Shown: positions 63,789 through 64,000 of the stretch, in pieces
Layout of the letters: the number at the start of each line of letters is the position of its first letter
How positions within the stretch are numbered: position 1 is the stretch's first letter
Assembly (NCBI RefSeq): GCF_014931215.1
Contig: NZ_CP063089.1
Location: forward strand, 1,116,001 to 1,180,000
DNA from: Campylobacter sp. 2014D-0216
Lineage (GTDB): Bacteria; Campylobacterota; Campylobacteria; Campylobacterales; Campylobacteraceae
Length of the DNA stretch: 64,000 nt
Direction: 5' to 3'
Program-made: the position numbers and the translations under genes
The notes under the pieces: model-generated
Databases searched by the model: none
Seen by the model: only the letters and a program-made list of their open reading frames with translations
What the model was told of the DNA's origin: nothing

Positions 63789-64000
63789 AAAGAACTAATA
63801 ATATCTGCAGCTTTATTAGCTACTTGTTTGATAAGTAATTGGGTAAAAAAAGGCAAATCATTAATTTTATAAAAGCCTTTTACTTCTTGCTTTGTTTTGA
63901 TATTGATGGTTTTGTTTGTATTGATATCTTTAAGCGTCAATTGACTTGCAATTACTGAAAATAAAGAATTAGAATCAAATTGAGAGTAAAAATCATTAAA
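63785..64000 (-). CDS. mapA: C-terminal part of a lipoprotein-like protein, probably MapA, cut by window edge
   Basis: Open minus-strand frame from the window edge to TGA at 63787-63785, about 71 residues (FNDFYSQFDSNSLFSVIASQ ... FFTQLLIKQVANKAADIISSL). Assigned to MapA, the Campylobacter outer membrane lipoprotein used for species PCR, because C. jejuni mapA (Cj1029c) directly precedes the comF-like gene and gyrA. The N-terminus is outside, so the lipobox cannot be seen. Confidence 0.6.
   Translation of the reverse strand, partial: FNDFYSQFDSNSLFSVIASQLTLKDINTNKTINIKTKQEVKGFYKINDLPFFTQLLIKQVANKAADIISSL

Noticed and set aside
1-64000. Prophage, integron, secretion or defence island
   Set aside because: No integrase, transposase, phage structural, restriction or Cas-like proteins were recognised, and base composition looks uniform.
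1-64000. Poly-G phase-variable tracts
   Set aside because: No long G or C runs noticed in any gene or promoter; only the A/T tract in fliR affects a frame.

Overview
The window is chromosomal DNA from an AT-rich Campylobacter, most likely a member of the C. lari group. Three things point there: very low G+C by eye (about 30%); gene neighbourhoods matching the C. jejuni order in several blocks (msrPQ; yebC-ppi; argS-tatA-gmk-acidic protein-fliR-ABC-tsf-rpsB; petABC; cytochrome c-liv-ccsBA; hemB/ribA/rsmG; alr-pgp2-PCuAC-SCO; flgPQ-gyrA-comF-mapA); and valine at GyrA position 86, which I recall for naturally nalidixic-acid-resistant C. lari. It reads as core genome. I see no prophage, IS element, CRISPR array, rRNA or tRNA gene, no defence island, and no long poly-G phase-variation tract.

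Layout. 1-3200: MsrPQ repair system (msrP cut by the window edge) and a Tat-exported SpdH-like flavoprotein. 3556-6403 (minus): GNAT-copZ-copA copper export. 6485-10262 (plus): YebC, cyclophilin, a small membrane protein, DedA and a split ThrE exporter. 10265-17533 (minus): a tightly packed run argS, tatA, gmk, repeat-rich acidic protein, fliR (frameshifted in this sequence), LolD-like ATPase, tsf, rpsB. 17708-20587 (minus): petABC cytochrome bc1. 20813-24246: mnmG, ribE, pgeF and a small ORF. 24249-27729: a DccRS-like two-component system divergent from two hemerythrins (the first interrupted by an amber codon), then a ribbon-helix-helix protein. 27958-29184: major porin. 29471-38796: cytochrome c, liv branched-chain amino acid ABC operon, fused CcsBA. 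39243-43283: LepA, a protein with a sigma-28-like promoter, a MATE pump. 43264-46225 (minus): hemD and thiE-thiM-thiD behind a TPP-type leader. 46319-48848: LMW phosphatase and chemoreceptor. 48887-54552: rsmG, ribA, hemB, hemN and a GlpC-like Fe-S protein. 54555-58337: alr, pgp2 and a PCuAC/SCO copper pair. 58347-64000 (minus): LolC-like permease, flgQ, flgP, gyrA, comF-like gene and the end of mapA.

Respiration and cofactor supply dominate: petABC, c-type cytochromes, CcsBA, heme synthesis (hemD, hemB, hemN), copper delivery (PCuAC, SCO) and copper export (CopZ, CopA). Tat translocation (tatA) fits three predicted Tat substrates here (Rieske protein, SpdH-like enzyme, MsrP).

The main oddities are: a T9 frameshift in fliR; a TGG-to-TAG-like amber codon in a hemerythrin whose downstream zinc-ribbon domain is still intact; two 12-bp microsatellite arrays, related in sequence, in the acidic protein; convergent gene pairs whose shared terminator palindrome encodes the same C-terminal residues in both proteins; and a thiamine leader with a clear Shine-Dalgarno-masking hairpin but a diverged second aptamer half. 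I did not find an obviously new multi-gene system.
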